Source of the DNA: Myxococcus sp.
GTDB lineage: Bacteria; Myxococcota; Myxococcia; Myxococcales; Myxococcaceae
NCBI GenBank assembly: GCA_014879945.1
Contig: JACSRE010000058.1
Span: 1-35,194, forward strand
Length of the DNA stretch: 35,194 nt
Reading direction: 5' to 3'
Shown: in pieces, positions 12,304-19,311 of the stretch
Position numbering within the stretch: the first letter of the stretch is position 1
Layout: each line of letters begins with the position of its first letter
Position numbers and translations under genes: made by a program
The notes under the pieces: model-generated
The model's database searches: none
The model's input: only the letters and a program-made list of their open reading frames with translations
Told to the model about the DNA's origin: nothing

Positions 12304-13008
12304 ATGTTCCACCCCGACGGCCCCTCGCTCATCGACCTCACCCGCCAGGCGCTCTCGTCGACCGAGCGCGGGTACGATCTGCTGGCCCAGAAGTTCGACG
12401 TCACGCCCTTCCGCACGCCCGATCTGCTGCTGGCGCCGTTCTTCGCCCACGTCTTCGCCGGCGGCTCGGTGTCGAGCGCGCTCGACGTCGCCTGTGGCAC
12501 CGGGGCGCAGCTCGGCCACCTCGCGCCCTTCGTCAAAGGCCGGCTGACCGGCGTCGACTTCTCGCAGGGCATGCTCGACGAGGCGCGGCGACGCCTGGGG
12601 CCCCGGCCGGAGCTCCTCAAGCTCGACGCCCGCGCGCTGCCCTTCGACCGTGAGTTCGAGCTCGTCACCAGCGCGGGCGCGTTCGGCCACTTCGTGGGCG
12701 CTGACGAAGACGCGCTGCTCTCAGGCGTTTCGCGCGCGCTGGTGCCGGGCGGGCGCTTCGTCTTCCTCACCACGCCCAGGCCGAAGGCGACGTCACCGGC
12801 CTTCTGGGTGGCCCGCGGCTTCAACGCGGTGATGCACGTGCGCAACGCGTTGGTCACGCCGCCGTTCATCATGTTCTACCTGACGTTCACCTGGCCCGAG
12901 CTGCGCCCGGCGCTGGAGCGCCACGGCTTCTCGGTGTCGGCGCGCGACGGGCTGGTGCCGGGCCGGCTCTCGAGGGTGGTGGCGGTGACGGCCACCCGAC
13001 GCGGCTGA
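12304..13008 (+). CDS. class I SAM-dependent methyltransferase
   Basis: 234 residues. Motif I is ALDVACGTGAQLG (about 59-71), the acidic end of strand 2 is GVDFSQGML, and a post-motif LKLDARALPF follows, as in Methyltransf_11/25 proteins. A hydrophobic segment near 175-200 (PPFIMFYLTFTWP) may contact a lipid or quinone-like substrate. It begins 6 bases after the AgmX-like stop, so the two are probably co-transcribed. It is convergent with the biotin carrier gene, with only 5 bases between the stop codons. Substrate unknown. Confidence 0.85.
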   Translation: MFHPDGPSLIDLTRQALSSTERGYDLLAQKFDVTPFRTPDLLLAPFFAHVFAGGSVSSALDVACGTGAQLGHLAPFVKGRLTGVDFSQGMLDEARRRLGPRPELLKLDARALPFDREFELVTSAGAFGHFVGADEDALLSGVSRALVPGGRFVFLTTPRPKATSPAFWVARGFNAVMHVRNALVTPPFIMFYLTFTWPELRPALERHGFSVSARDGLVPGRLSRVVAVTATRRG

Positions 13009-13013
13009 GCGCG

Positions 13014-13541
13014 CTACTCGACCACCAACAGCTTCGCGCCGTTCTCGACCGTCTGGCCCTCGCTGGCGACGACCTCGAGCACCGTGCCGGCCTTGGGCGA
13101 CTTGAGCTCGTTCTCCATCTTCATCGCCTCGACCACCACCAGGCCCTGACCCTCGGTCACCACGTCGCCGACCTTCACGAAGACCTTCACCACCTTGCCG
13201 GGCATGGGCGAGACGATGGTTTGCCGGCCCTCGACCTCGAAGACGGCGTTGGCCGCGCGCAAGATGTTCTGGCGCTCATCGACGACGTCGAAGCGGGTGA
13301 CCTGCCCCTTGAGGAGCACGCCCACCTCGTCGCCCTTCTCTTCGAACTCGGCGAGGAAGGTGTCGCTCCCCGTGCGCAGCGTCATCGCCAGCCCGGGCAG
13401 GGCCTGGGCCTCGAGCTCCAGGCGCTCACCGTCGAGCGTGACGGCGTAGCGGTCGTCGCCGAGCGCCTCGACGTCGAGCGAGACGGCCTCGCCCTTCGGC
13501 TTCGAGAGGTCCTTCGCGAAGTAGCGGGTGGTGCGCGACAT
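13014..13541 (-). CDS. biotin carboxyl carrier protein of an acyl-CoA carboxylase
   Basis: 175 residues. The last 75 residues are a biotinyl domain with SPMPGKVVKV and the biotin site EAMKMEN (Lys about 141). The first 100 residues are a beta-rich region like the linker found in the alpha subunits of propionyl- and acetyl-CoA carboxylases. Biotin ligase would attach biotin, and the carboxylase encoded just upstream would carboxylate it. A GAGGAG ribosome-binding site lies 7 bases before the ATG, inside the end of the upstream gene; the stop-to-start gap is 3 bases, so translation is probably coupled. The carboxyltransferase needed to complete the enzyme is not in the window. Confidence 0.92.
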   Translation of the reverse strand: MSRTTRYFAKDLSKPKGEAVSLDVEALGDDRYAVTLDGERLELEAQALPGLAMTLRTGSDTFLAEFEEKGDEVGVLLKGQVTRFDVVDERQNILRAANAVFEVEGRQTIVSPMPGKVVKVFVKVGDVVTEGQGLVVVEAMKMENELKSPKAGTVLEVVASEGQTVENGAKLLVVE

Positions 13542-13544
13542 GGG

Positions 13545-15062
13545 TCAGCTCCTCTTCCAGCTCGAGGCGCGGCCGGCGCTGCGCCAGGCCGAGGTGGCGG
13601 CGATGGCGCCCGGCGCGGCGGCGGCCAGGCGCGCCTTCGCCTCGGCGCGCTGGTGGGCGCGGAGCGCGGCGGCGATCATCGAGAGCTTCGTCAGCGCGGG
13701 CTTCGGCGCGCCCAGGAGCGCCTGGTGCTCCCGCCCCAGGAAGCCGGTGTCGTAGTCACCGCGCTGGAACTCGGCGTGCGCGAGGATGCCCTTGAGGTAG
13801 GCGATGTTGGTGGTGATGCCCTTGACGACGTACTCGTCGAGCGCGCGCTGCATGCGGCGAATCGCCTCGGCGCGGGTCGGCGCCCAGACCGAGAGCTTGC
13901 TGATCATCGGGTCGTACGTGTTGGGCACGGTGTAGCCGGCGTAGACGCCCGAGTCGTCGCGCATGAAGGGCCCGCTGGGCACGCGCAGGGCCTCGATCTT
14001 CCCCGGCGAGGGCATGAAGTTGGTCGCCGGGTCTTCGGCGTACACCCGCACCTCGATGGAGTGCCCGCGCGGCTGAACCGGCGCCAGGAAGGGCAGCACG
14101 CCGCCCTGCGCGACGTGGAGCTGCCACGAGACGAGGTCGACGCCCGTCACCCACTCGGTCACCGGGTGCTCGACCTGCAGGCGGGTGTTCATCTCGAGGA
14201 AGTAGAAGTTGCGCGAGCTGTCGACGAGGAACTCCACCGTGCCGGCGCCGACGTAGCCGACCGCCTTGGCCGCCTTCACCGCCACCTCGCCCATGGCCGC
14301 GCGCATCTGCGGGGTGAGGATGGGGGAGGGCGTCTCTTCGACGACCTTCTGGTTGCGGCGCTGGGCCGAGCACTCGCGCTCGTTGAGGTGAATGCAGTTG
14401 CCGTGGGTGTCGGCGAAGACCTGAATCTCGACGTGGTGCGGCTGGTCGAGGAACTTCTCCATGTAGACGGAGTCGTTGCCGAACGCGCTCATGGCCTCGC
14501 TGCGGGCGGTGCGCCAGGCCGCGTCGAGGTCTTCGTCGCGGTCCACCCGCCGCATGCCCTTGCCGCCGCCGCCGCCGGCCGCCTTGAGCATCACCGGGTA
14601 GCCGATCTTCTTCGCGTAGGCGTGCGCCTCGTCGGCGTTGGTGAAGGGCTCGGTGGAGCCGGGCACCACCGGCACGCCCGCCTTCATCATGTTGGTGCGG
14701 GCGCGGGTCTTCTCACCCATGGCGTCCATCGCCGAGGCGGGCGGGCCGATGAAGGTGACGCCGGCCTTGTCGCAGGCGCGCACGAACGAGGCGTTCTCGG
14801 ACAAGAAGCCGTAGCCGGGGTGAATGGCGTCGGCGCCGGTCTGCTTCGCGGCGCCCAGGATGTTCTCGGCCACCAGGTAGCTCTGGCGCGACGGCGCGGG
14901 CCCGATGCAGACCGCCTCGTCGGCGAAGCGCGCGTGCAGCGCGGTGCGGTCGGCCTCGGAGTAGACGGCGACCGTCTTCAACCCCAGCTCTTTGCAGGTG
15001 CGCATCACGCGGACGGCGATCTCGCCGCGGTTCGCCACCAGCACCTTCGCGATGCGTGCCAT
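13545..15062 (-). CDS. biotin carboxylase subunit of an acyl-CoA carboxylase
   Basis: 505 residues from the ATG at 15062; the frame is open further upstream to 15230 but the start MARIAKVLVANRGEIA matches the family exactly. It carries the ATP-grasp glycine loop KAAGGGGGKGMR, the bicarbonate and ATP site EMNTRLQVEHPVTEW, and the C-terminal domain SIEVRVYAEDP. It uses ATP and bicarbonate to carboxylate biotin on the carrier protein encoded 3 bases downstream. Acetyl-, propionyl- or methylcrotonyl-CoA could be the final acceptor; the absent carboxyltransferase would decide. The last 45 residues are Ala-rich and extend past the usual core. Confidence 0.93.
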   Translation of the reverse strand: MARIAKVLVANRGEIAVRVMRTCKELGLKTVAVYSEADRTALHARFADEAVCIGPAPSRQSYLVAENILGAAKQTGADAIHPGYGFLSENASFVRACDKAGVTFIGPPASAMDAMGEKTRARTNMMKAGVPVVPGSTEPFTNADEAHAYAKKIGYPVMLKAAGGGGGKGMRRVDRDEDLDAAWRTARSEAMSAFGNDSVYMEKFLDQPHHVEIQVFADTHGNCIHLNERECSAQRRNQKVVEETPSPILTPQMRAAMGEVAVKAAKAVGYVGAGTVEFLVDSSRNFYFLEMNTRLQVEHPVTEWVTGVDLVSWQLHVAQGGVLPFLAPVQPRGHSIEVRVYAEDPATNFMPSPGKIEALRVPSGPFMRDDSGVYAGYTVPNTYDPMISKLSVWAPTRAEAIRRMQRALDEYVVKGITTNIAYLKGILAHAEFQRGDYDTGFLGREHQALLGAPKPALTKLSMIAAALRAHQRAEAKARLAAAAPGAIAATSAWRSAGRASSWKRS

Positions 15063-15079
15063 GGGTCGGGCCCTGTAGC

Positions 15080-15104
15080 CCCGTCGGTGACTTGAGTCGA
15101 CGGG
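15080..15104. promoter_or_regulatory. inverted repeat 18 bases upstream of the carboxylase start
   Basis: CCCGTCG (15080-15086) and CGACGGG (15098-15104) form a perfect 7-bp inverted repeat with an 11-base loop. It lies just before the biotin carboxylase ATG, so it could be an operator or a leader hairpin. In this GC-rich DNA such a repeat can occur by chance. Confidence 0.3.
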
Positions 15105-15314
15105 CTTGTTGGGCGGGCGGGTGCGACGCTTCCTGGGGCTCTCGCCCGTGACGGGGCCCTTCGCGTGCTCGAAGGCTGGCAGCGGGCTGACACAGCCCCG
15201 CGCGAGCGTGGCGTCGGTGGTCAGCGCCATGCTGCAGGGCCGGCAGGATGGACGCCCGGCTTCCCGATGCAGGCTCGCAGCTCGGCGTGGACGGGCGGGC
15301 AGCGGACCGGGACA

Positions 15315-15329
15315 GGCCCGTCAGGGGCC
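15315..15329 (-). terminator. possible hairpin downstream of the nuclease operon
   Basis: GGCCC (15315-15319) and GGGCC (15325-15329) pair across a 5-base loop, about 35 bases past the stop of the last gene of the minus-strand nuclease cluster. No T-tract follows, so the call is weak. Confidence 0.25.
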
Positions 15330-15364
15330 CGAGCCCACCGCTCGCTGGTGCCGGGTCGGCCGGC

Positions 15365-15853
15365 CTACTCGCACGTCACGGTGGAGCACTGCCCCCACAT
15401 GCCCGCGCGGCTGGTCTTCGCCTGCGACTCGTAGATCTCGAACTCCTCGCGACGGCTCTTTCCGGCCGGCGAGATGTAGAGCACGCAGGCATAGCCACCC
15501 TCGGCCAGCGCGCGGTTGAGGTCGAGCCCGCCGACCTTCACGTAGGCCAGCGTGCGCCCGTACCGGTCGGTGCAGCCGGCCTCGTCGTAGCTCAGCTCGA
15601 TCGGCTTGCCGGTCACCTTGTCGGCGGTGAACTGCGCCGCCTGCTGGCCGAAGCAGTCGGTCTTCCCGTTGGTCGTCTCGGGGGTGTCGACGAGCAGCAG
15701 GCGCACCTTCTTGCCGTCGGTGAGCTCGAGCGTGTCGCCGTCGACGGCGCGCGCCACCGTGGCCGTCGAGGGCCCGCACGCGCTCGGCGGCGTGGGCGTT
15801 CCACAGCTCGCCGCGGCGACGGCGAGGGCCAGCGTGAGGGCGCGCGTCGTCAC
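15365..15853 (-). CDS. thermonuclease-fold (SNase) lipoprotein, small form
   Basis: 162 residues from the GTG at 15853, which follows the upstream stop TGA (15855-15857) by one base; a GTG at 15874 would add seven residues and overlap the upstream gene. A signal peptide ends in AAASC (Cys about 17), suggesting a lipoprotein. The Staphylococcal-nuclease residues are all present: VDGDT (Asp 38, Asp 40), RLLLVDTPE (Arg 51, Asp 56, Thr 57, Glu 59) and DRYGRTLAYV (Arg 100). It should be a calcium-dependent DNA/RNA nuclease at the cell surface or in the periplasm. Six or more cysteines suggest disulfides. Last gene of the four-gene nuclease and lamin-tail cluster. Confidence 0.88.
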   Translation of the reverse strand: MTTRALTLALAVAAASCGTPTPPSACGPSTATVARAVDGDTLELTDGKKVRLLLVDTPETTNGKTDCFGQQAAQFTADKVTGKPIELSYDEAGCTDRYGRTLAYVKVGGLDLNRALAEGGYACVLYISPAGKSRREEFEIYESQAKTSRAGMWGQCSTVTCE

Positions 15854-15854
15854 C

Positions 15855-18167
15855 TCAGGGCGTGCCGCCGTCACAGAGCGGGTTGATGGCCGCGGGGCTG
15901 CCGAAGTCTCCCGGGGTGCCGGCGTCGGTCATGAACCGGTTGGGCGCCAGGCACAGGTTCATCGGCACGTCGTTGATGGTGGCGTTGATGAGCGCCGGGT
16001 CGGTGAGCAGCTCGCCAGGCACCTGCCACGAGGTCTGGCTCGTGGAGCGGAAGAACTGGATCTCGTCGATGCCCGCGTCGCCCCGGAAGAGCCGCAGCAG
16101 CTCGTTGCCCGAGCTGCTGATGCCGATGCTGTAGGTGGCGATGGGGGGCGGCAGCCCGCCGTTGAGGAACGCGTTCGTGCTGCGGGCGAGGATGGCGTAG
16201 GTCGTCGCGGGGACGCGCAGGCAGGTCATCGCGGTGATGGTGTTCCGCGTGCCCGCGCCGTTGGCGACCGACACGCCGTTGAGGTCGACGTCGGTGGTCG
16301 CGTACACCTCGAACCAGGTGCCGACGGTGGTGCTCACCGAGGGGTTGGCCATCACCTCGGTGATGACGAGGTCGCCGGGCTCGGCCGCGACGATGGGGCG
16401 GGGCGTGCCGTTCTCGAGGCAGGTGCCGGTCATCGCCTCAGGGGCGCACATGGGGTTGGCGGCGCCAGGCGTACCCGCGCTCCCCGGGGTGTACTCGGTG
16501 CTGGTGGGCGTGTCGCACCAGTTGGCCTCGTTCGCGCCGAGCGTGGCCGAAGGGGTGGCGGGACCGCCGAGCATGCGGCTGCGGCCCGAGCGCGCCGTGC
16601 GCACCCAGGTGTACTCGTTGACGATCTTGGTGCCGCAGCGCACGCCCACGGTGGCCGCCGAGTTGTTGAGCGCCCCCAGGTCGGCGCCGTAGGCGTAGGC
16701 GATCCACGCGGGGTTCGGGCCGGAGCGCACGTCGCCCACCGCGACCGCCTGGCCGGGCATCACCACCACCGAGCTCGCCACGGTGTGCGTGCGCGGAGCG
16801 GTGGCGCCCTGGCGGTACGAGAGCTGGAGGCCCGCGAGGTCGATGGGCGCCCCGGTGGTGTTGTAGAGCTCGAACCACTCGAGCCCGGTGTCGGTGCTGG
16901 GCGGGTCGATCATCACCTCGGTCACCACCAGGTCGCCGGGGTTGATGGTGTTGCAGTCGAACGTCACCTGGCCGCCGTCGGGCGGCGTCATCACGCCCGA
17001 GTCGGCTGCGCAGGTGCCGTTGGGCGCGCCGGGGCTGCCGAAGTCGCCGCCGCCGTCAGGCCACGCCGAGATCGACTTGCAGAACGAGTCGGGCAGGTCG
17101 TTGAGGTTGGGGCGGATCTCGTCGGGGTTCGCCAGCAGCTCGGGCCTGACCTGCCACGAGACGCCGCGCTCCGAGGCGAAGAAGCTCGCTTCGTCGACGC
17201 CCGCGTCACCGCGCAAGAGGCGCAGGCGCTCATTGGCCGGCGAGAGGCTGACCGAGAAGGTCGCGACCGCAGGCGGCAGGCCGCCGTTGACGAACGAGTC
17301 GCCGTTGCGCGCGAGCACGTTGTACGTCTGGGCCCGCACGGTGAGGCAGTTGTTCGACGTGAAGGTCGTGCGGCTGGTGCTGGTGGCGAGCGACAGGCCG
17401 TTCAAGTCGACGTCGGTGGTGGCGTACAGCTCGATCCACTCGCCGAGGGTGTCGGTGACGGCGCGCGGCGACGCCATCACCTCGGTGATGAGCACGTCAC
17501 CGGCCTCGGCCGCGACGATGGGGCGCGGCATGCCGTCCTGCAGACAGGTGCCCAGCATGGCCTCGGGCGCGCAGAGGGGGTTGGGGCCGCCGGGGGTGCC
17601 GTAGTTCCGCGGCGCGTACTCGGTGGCGGGCGGCGTGTCGCACCAGTTGGCCTCGTTCGAGACCCGCGAGGCGTCAGGGTCGGCCGCGCCGCCCAGCATG
17701 CGCGAGCGCCCCGGCCGCGCGGTGCGGGTGTACGAGTACTCGTTGATGGCGGTCATGCCGCAGCGAATGGCCACGGTGCCGGTGCTCTGCCCGAACGCGC
17801 CCAGGCCGTCGCCGTAGCTGTACGAGATCCACGAGGGGTTGGGGCCCGAGCGCACGTCGCCGAGCGCGACGTAGCCCCGCGCGGGGATCTGCACCGAAGC
17901 GCGCACGGTGTGTGACTTGGCCGTCGAGGTGCCGGAGCGGTACGTGATGGTGTAGCCGCGCAGGTCGATGGGGGAGCCGAGGGTGTTGAAGATCTCGACC
18001 CACTCGCCGCCGGTGTCGGTGCCGTCGGGGTCGAGCATCAGCTCGGTGATGACGAGGTCGCCGGCCACGCGCCCCTTGCAGGCGTCGACCGTCATCTCGG
18101 GAGGCGGGGCGCAGGAGACGGCCAGGGCCAGCGCCGCCAGGGGGTACGTCAATCGATGTGAAGTCAC
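15855..18167 (-). CDS. lipoprotein with four lamin-tail-like domains in two tandem pairs
   Basis: 770 residues; signal peptide ending LAVSC (Cys about 19). Four lamin-tail (LTD) immunoglobulin-like domains begin at about 37, 224, 411 and 598, each opening with GD(L/V)(V/L)(I/V)TE(V/L)M and a (G/L)(E/T)W(V/I/F)E(I/L/V)(F/Y) strand. Domains 1 and 3 resemble each other (YRSG / YRQG, GDVRSGPNP), and so do 2 and 4 (YATTDVDLNG, FVNGGLPP / FLNGGLPP), so an A-B block was duplicated with an offset of 374 residues. Bacterial LTDs occur on exported proteins, often beside or fused to nucleases, and are thought to bind DNA or other ligands. The GTG start follows the upstream TAA with no gap. A nuclease gene lies on each side. 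Confidence 0.87.
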   Translation of the reverse strand: MTSHRLTYPLAALALAVSCAPPPEMTVDACKGRVAGDLVITELMLDPDGTDTGGEWVEIFNTLGSPIDLRGYTITYRSGTSTAKSHTVRASVQIPARGYVALGDVRSGPNPSWISYSYGDGLGAFGQSTGTVAIRCGMTAINEYSYTRTARPGRSRMLGGAADPDASRVSNEANWCDTPPATEYAPRNYGTPGGPNPLCAPEAMLGTCLQDGMPRPIVAAEAGDVLITEVMASPRAVTDTLGEWIELYATTDVDLNGLSLATSTSRTTFTSNNCLTVRAQTYNVLARNGDSFVNGGLPPAVATFSVSLSPANERLRLLRGDAGVDEASFFASERGVSWQVRPELLANPDEIRPNLNDLPDSFCKSISAWPDGGGDFGSPGAPNGTCAADSGVMTPPDGGQVTFDCNTINPGDLVVTEVMIDPPSTDTGLEWFELYNTTGAPIDLAGLQLSYRQGATAPRTHTVASSVVVMPGQAVAVGDVRSGPNPAWIAYAYGADLGALNNSAATVGVRCGTKIVNEYTWVRTARSGRSRMLGGPATPSATLGANEANWCDTPTSTEYTPGSAGTPGAANPMCAPEAMTGTCLENGTPRPIVAAEPGDLVITEVMANPSVSTTVGTWFEVYATTDVDLNGVSVANGAGTRNTITAMTCLRVPATTYAILARSTNAFLNGGLPPPIATYSIGISSSGNELLRLFRGDAGIDEIQFFRSTSQTSWQVPGELLTDPALINATINDVPMNLCLAPNRFMTDAGTPGDFGSPAAINPLCDGGTP
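15891..18059 (-). repeat. internal duplication of an LTD pair (offset 1,122 bp)
   Basis: Residues about 37-385 and 411-759 of the lamin-tail protein align along their whole length at a constant offset of 374 residues. Matching landmarks include GDVRSGPNP, NEANWCDTP, GRSRMLGG, PRPIVAAE, GDAG(V/I)DE and GDFGSP. The copies have diverged, so the duplication is not recent. Confidence 0.88.
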
Positions 18168-19307
18168 TTAGTCATCCTCGTCGCTGCTGCCACGTTCGGC
18201 CCTCTTCTGCTCATCGGTCAGCAGCTTCTCGAGCGCCGTCGACGGCGCGAGCACCTGCCCGGGGAGTGAGACGACCACCTGCAGGCGCTCCCAGCCCTTC
18301 TCGTTCTTGTACTTCTGCACGGTGCCGCGCACCTGCACGTACTCGCTCTTCTTGAACTGCACGCCGGTCGAGAGGAGCACGTCGCGGTCGAAGAAGACGA
18401 TGTCGAAGTCGTTGGTGCGGGTGCGGGCCAGCTTCACCACCGAGGGGCCGTTGCCCTCGCTGTACTTCACGTCGCTCACCGAGCCGAGAATGGTGACGTC
18501 CTGGCCGACCTTGCCTTCGAGCTTGAGCATGGCGTCCCACCGCGTCAGCGCGATGTAGTTGTCGGGGTCTTCGGCGGCGGCCTTCTCGAACCGGGTAATG
18601 ACGGCCTCGCGCTCTGCCCACCACTTCAGGCGCTCGTCGTAGTCGGGGTAGGCCATGGCGCCGGGCTTCCAGATGCCGCGCTGGCCCTCGCGGGCCTCAC
18701 GCTCGGCGTCGACGAACTCCTTGTGGAAGCGGCGGCTGCGGCCGTACTTGACGAAGTAGGGCGTGAAGCCCGCGCGCACGCACTCGACGTTGTAGTTGAC
18801 CCACTCGCCGTTCTTCTTCGCGAACACGTAGGCCAGGTAGCGGTTGTAGAAGTCGCGAATCTCGCCCGGGTGGTCGCGCTCCAGGCGCACCGAGCGCACG
18901 TCTTCGAAGAAGGCCTGCGCGTAGTGCTTGGCGTCTTCACCCAGCGGGGTGGCGTACTTGGTCGGGCGCCCCGAGCTGCCGCGCATCTTCTTCTTGTAGT
19001 CCTCCCAGCCCGCCGCGAAGGCCGCGCGCTCCGAGTCCTTCTTGAAGGTCTCTTCGGTGTCGATGCCCAGCAGGCGCAGCGACGCGGGCAGGCCCTTGAC
19101 GCGAATGGTGTCGCCGTCGAGCACCGACGAGGCGCCGTCGATGGGGAACTCGCCCAGCTCGAGGCTGACGGTCTCGAGGCGCTTGAGGAGCGAGCGGGCC
19201 TCGTCCCTCGTGTAGCGCTTGGTCTGCTCGGTCGCCACGCCGGCGCACGAGGGTGAGAAGGCCAGGAGCAGGGCGAAGACGACGGGGCGGGAGCGGAGCG
19301 CGGTCAT
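18168..19307 (-). CDS. thermonuclease-fold (SNase) exported protein with extra C-terminal domain
   Basis: 379 residues. A hydrophobic signal (about 8-20) ends in SPSC, a weak lipobox. The SNase domain (about 58-215) keeps the catalytic set: LDGDT (Asp 64, Asp 66), RLLGIDTEE (Arg 78, Asp 83, Thr 84, Glu 86) and YNRYLAYVF (Arg 156). An insertion of about 45 residues (near 90-135) is rich in Lys. After residue about 265 a second beta-rich domain (DVTILGSVSDV, YVQVRGTVQKY) looks like a nucleic-acid-binding OB fold. The tail is acidic (SSDEDD). The gene ends TAA with the lamin-tail GTG next to it. Probably a surface or periplasmic nuclease; longer and more elaborate than the small paralogue. Confidence 0.87.
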   Translation of the reverse strand: MTALRSRPVVFALLLAFSPSCAGVATEQTKRYTRDEARSLLKRLETVSLELGEFPIDGASSVLDGDTIRVKGLPASLRLLGIDTEETFKKDSERAAFAAGWEDYKKKMRGSSGRPTKYATPLGEDAKHYAQAFFEDVRSVRLERDHPGEIRDFYNRYLAYVFAKKNGEWVNYNVECVRAGFTPYFVKYGRSRRFHKEFVDAEREAREGQRGIWKPGAMAYPDYDERLKWWAEREAVITRFEKAAAEDPDNYIALTRWDAMLKLEGKVGQDVTILGSVSDVKYSEGNGPSVVKLARTRTNDFDIVFFDRDVLLSTGVQFKKSEYVQVRGTVQKYKNEKGWERLQVVVSLPGQVLAPSTALEKLLTDEQKRAERGSSDEDD

Positions 19308-19311
19308 GGGG

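Larger units (their letters stand above)
15063..15364. other. 302-base non-coding stretch between carboxylase start and nuclease gene end
   Basis: Both flanking genes read leftwards, so this stretch should hold the terminator region of neither upstream promoter cluster but the 5' region of the carboxylase at its left end and the promoter-distal side of the nuclease operon's 3' end at its right side is reversed: the carboxylase leader lies at 15063-15150 and the nuclease operon ends at 15365. It holds two inverted repeats, listed separately. I see no convincing gene in it. Confidence 0.6.

Noticed and set aside
15606-17915. 769-residue open frame on the plus strand
   Set aside because: Antisense shadow of the lamin-tail gene; its apparent repeats mirror the duplication there.
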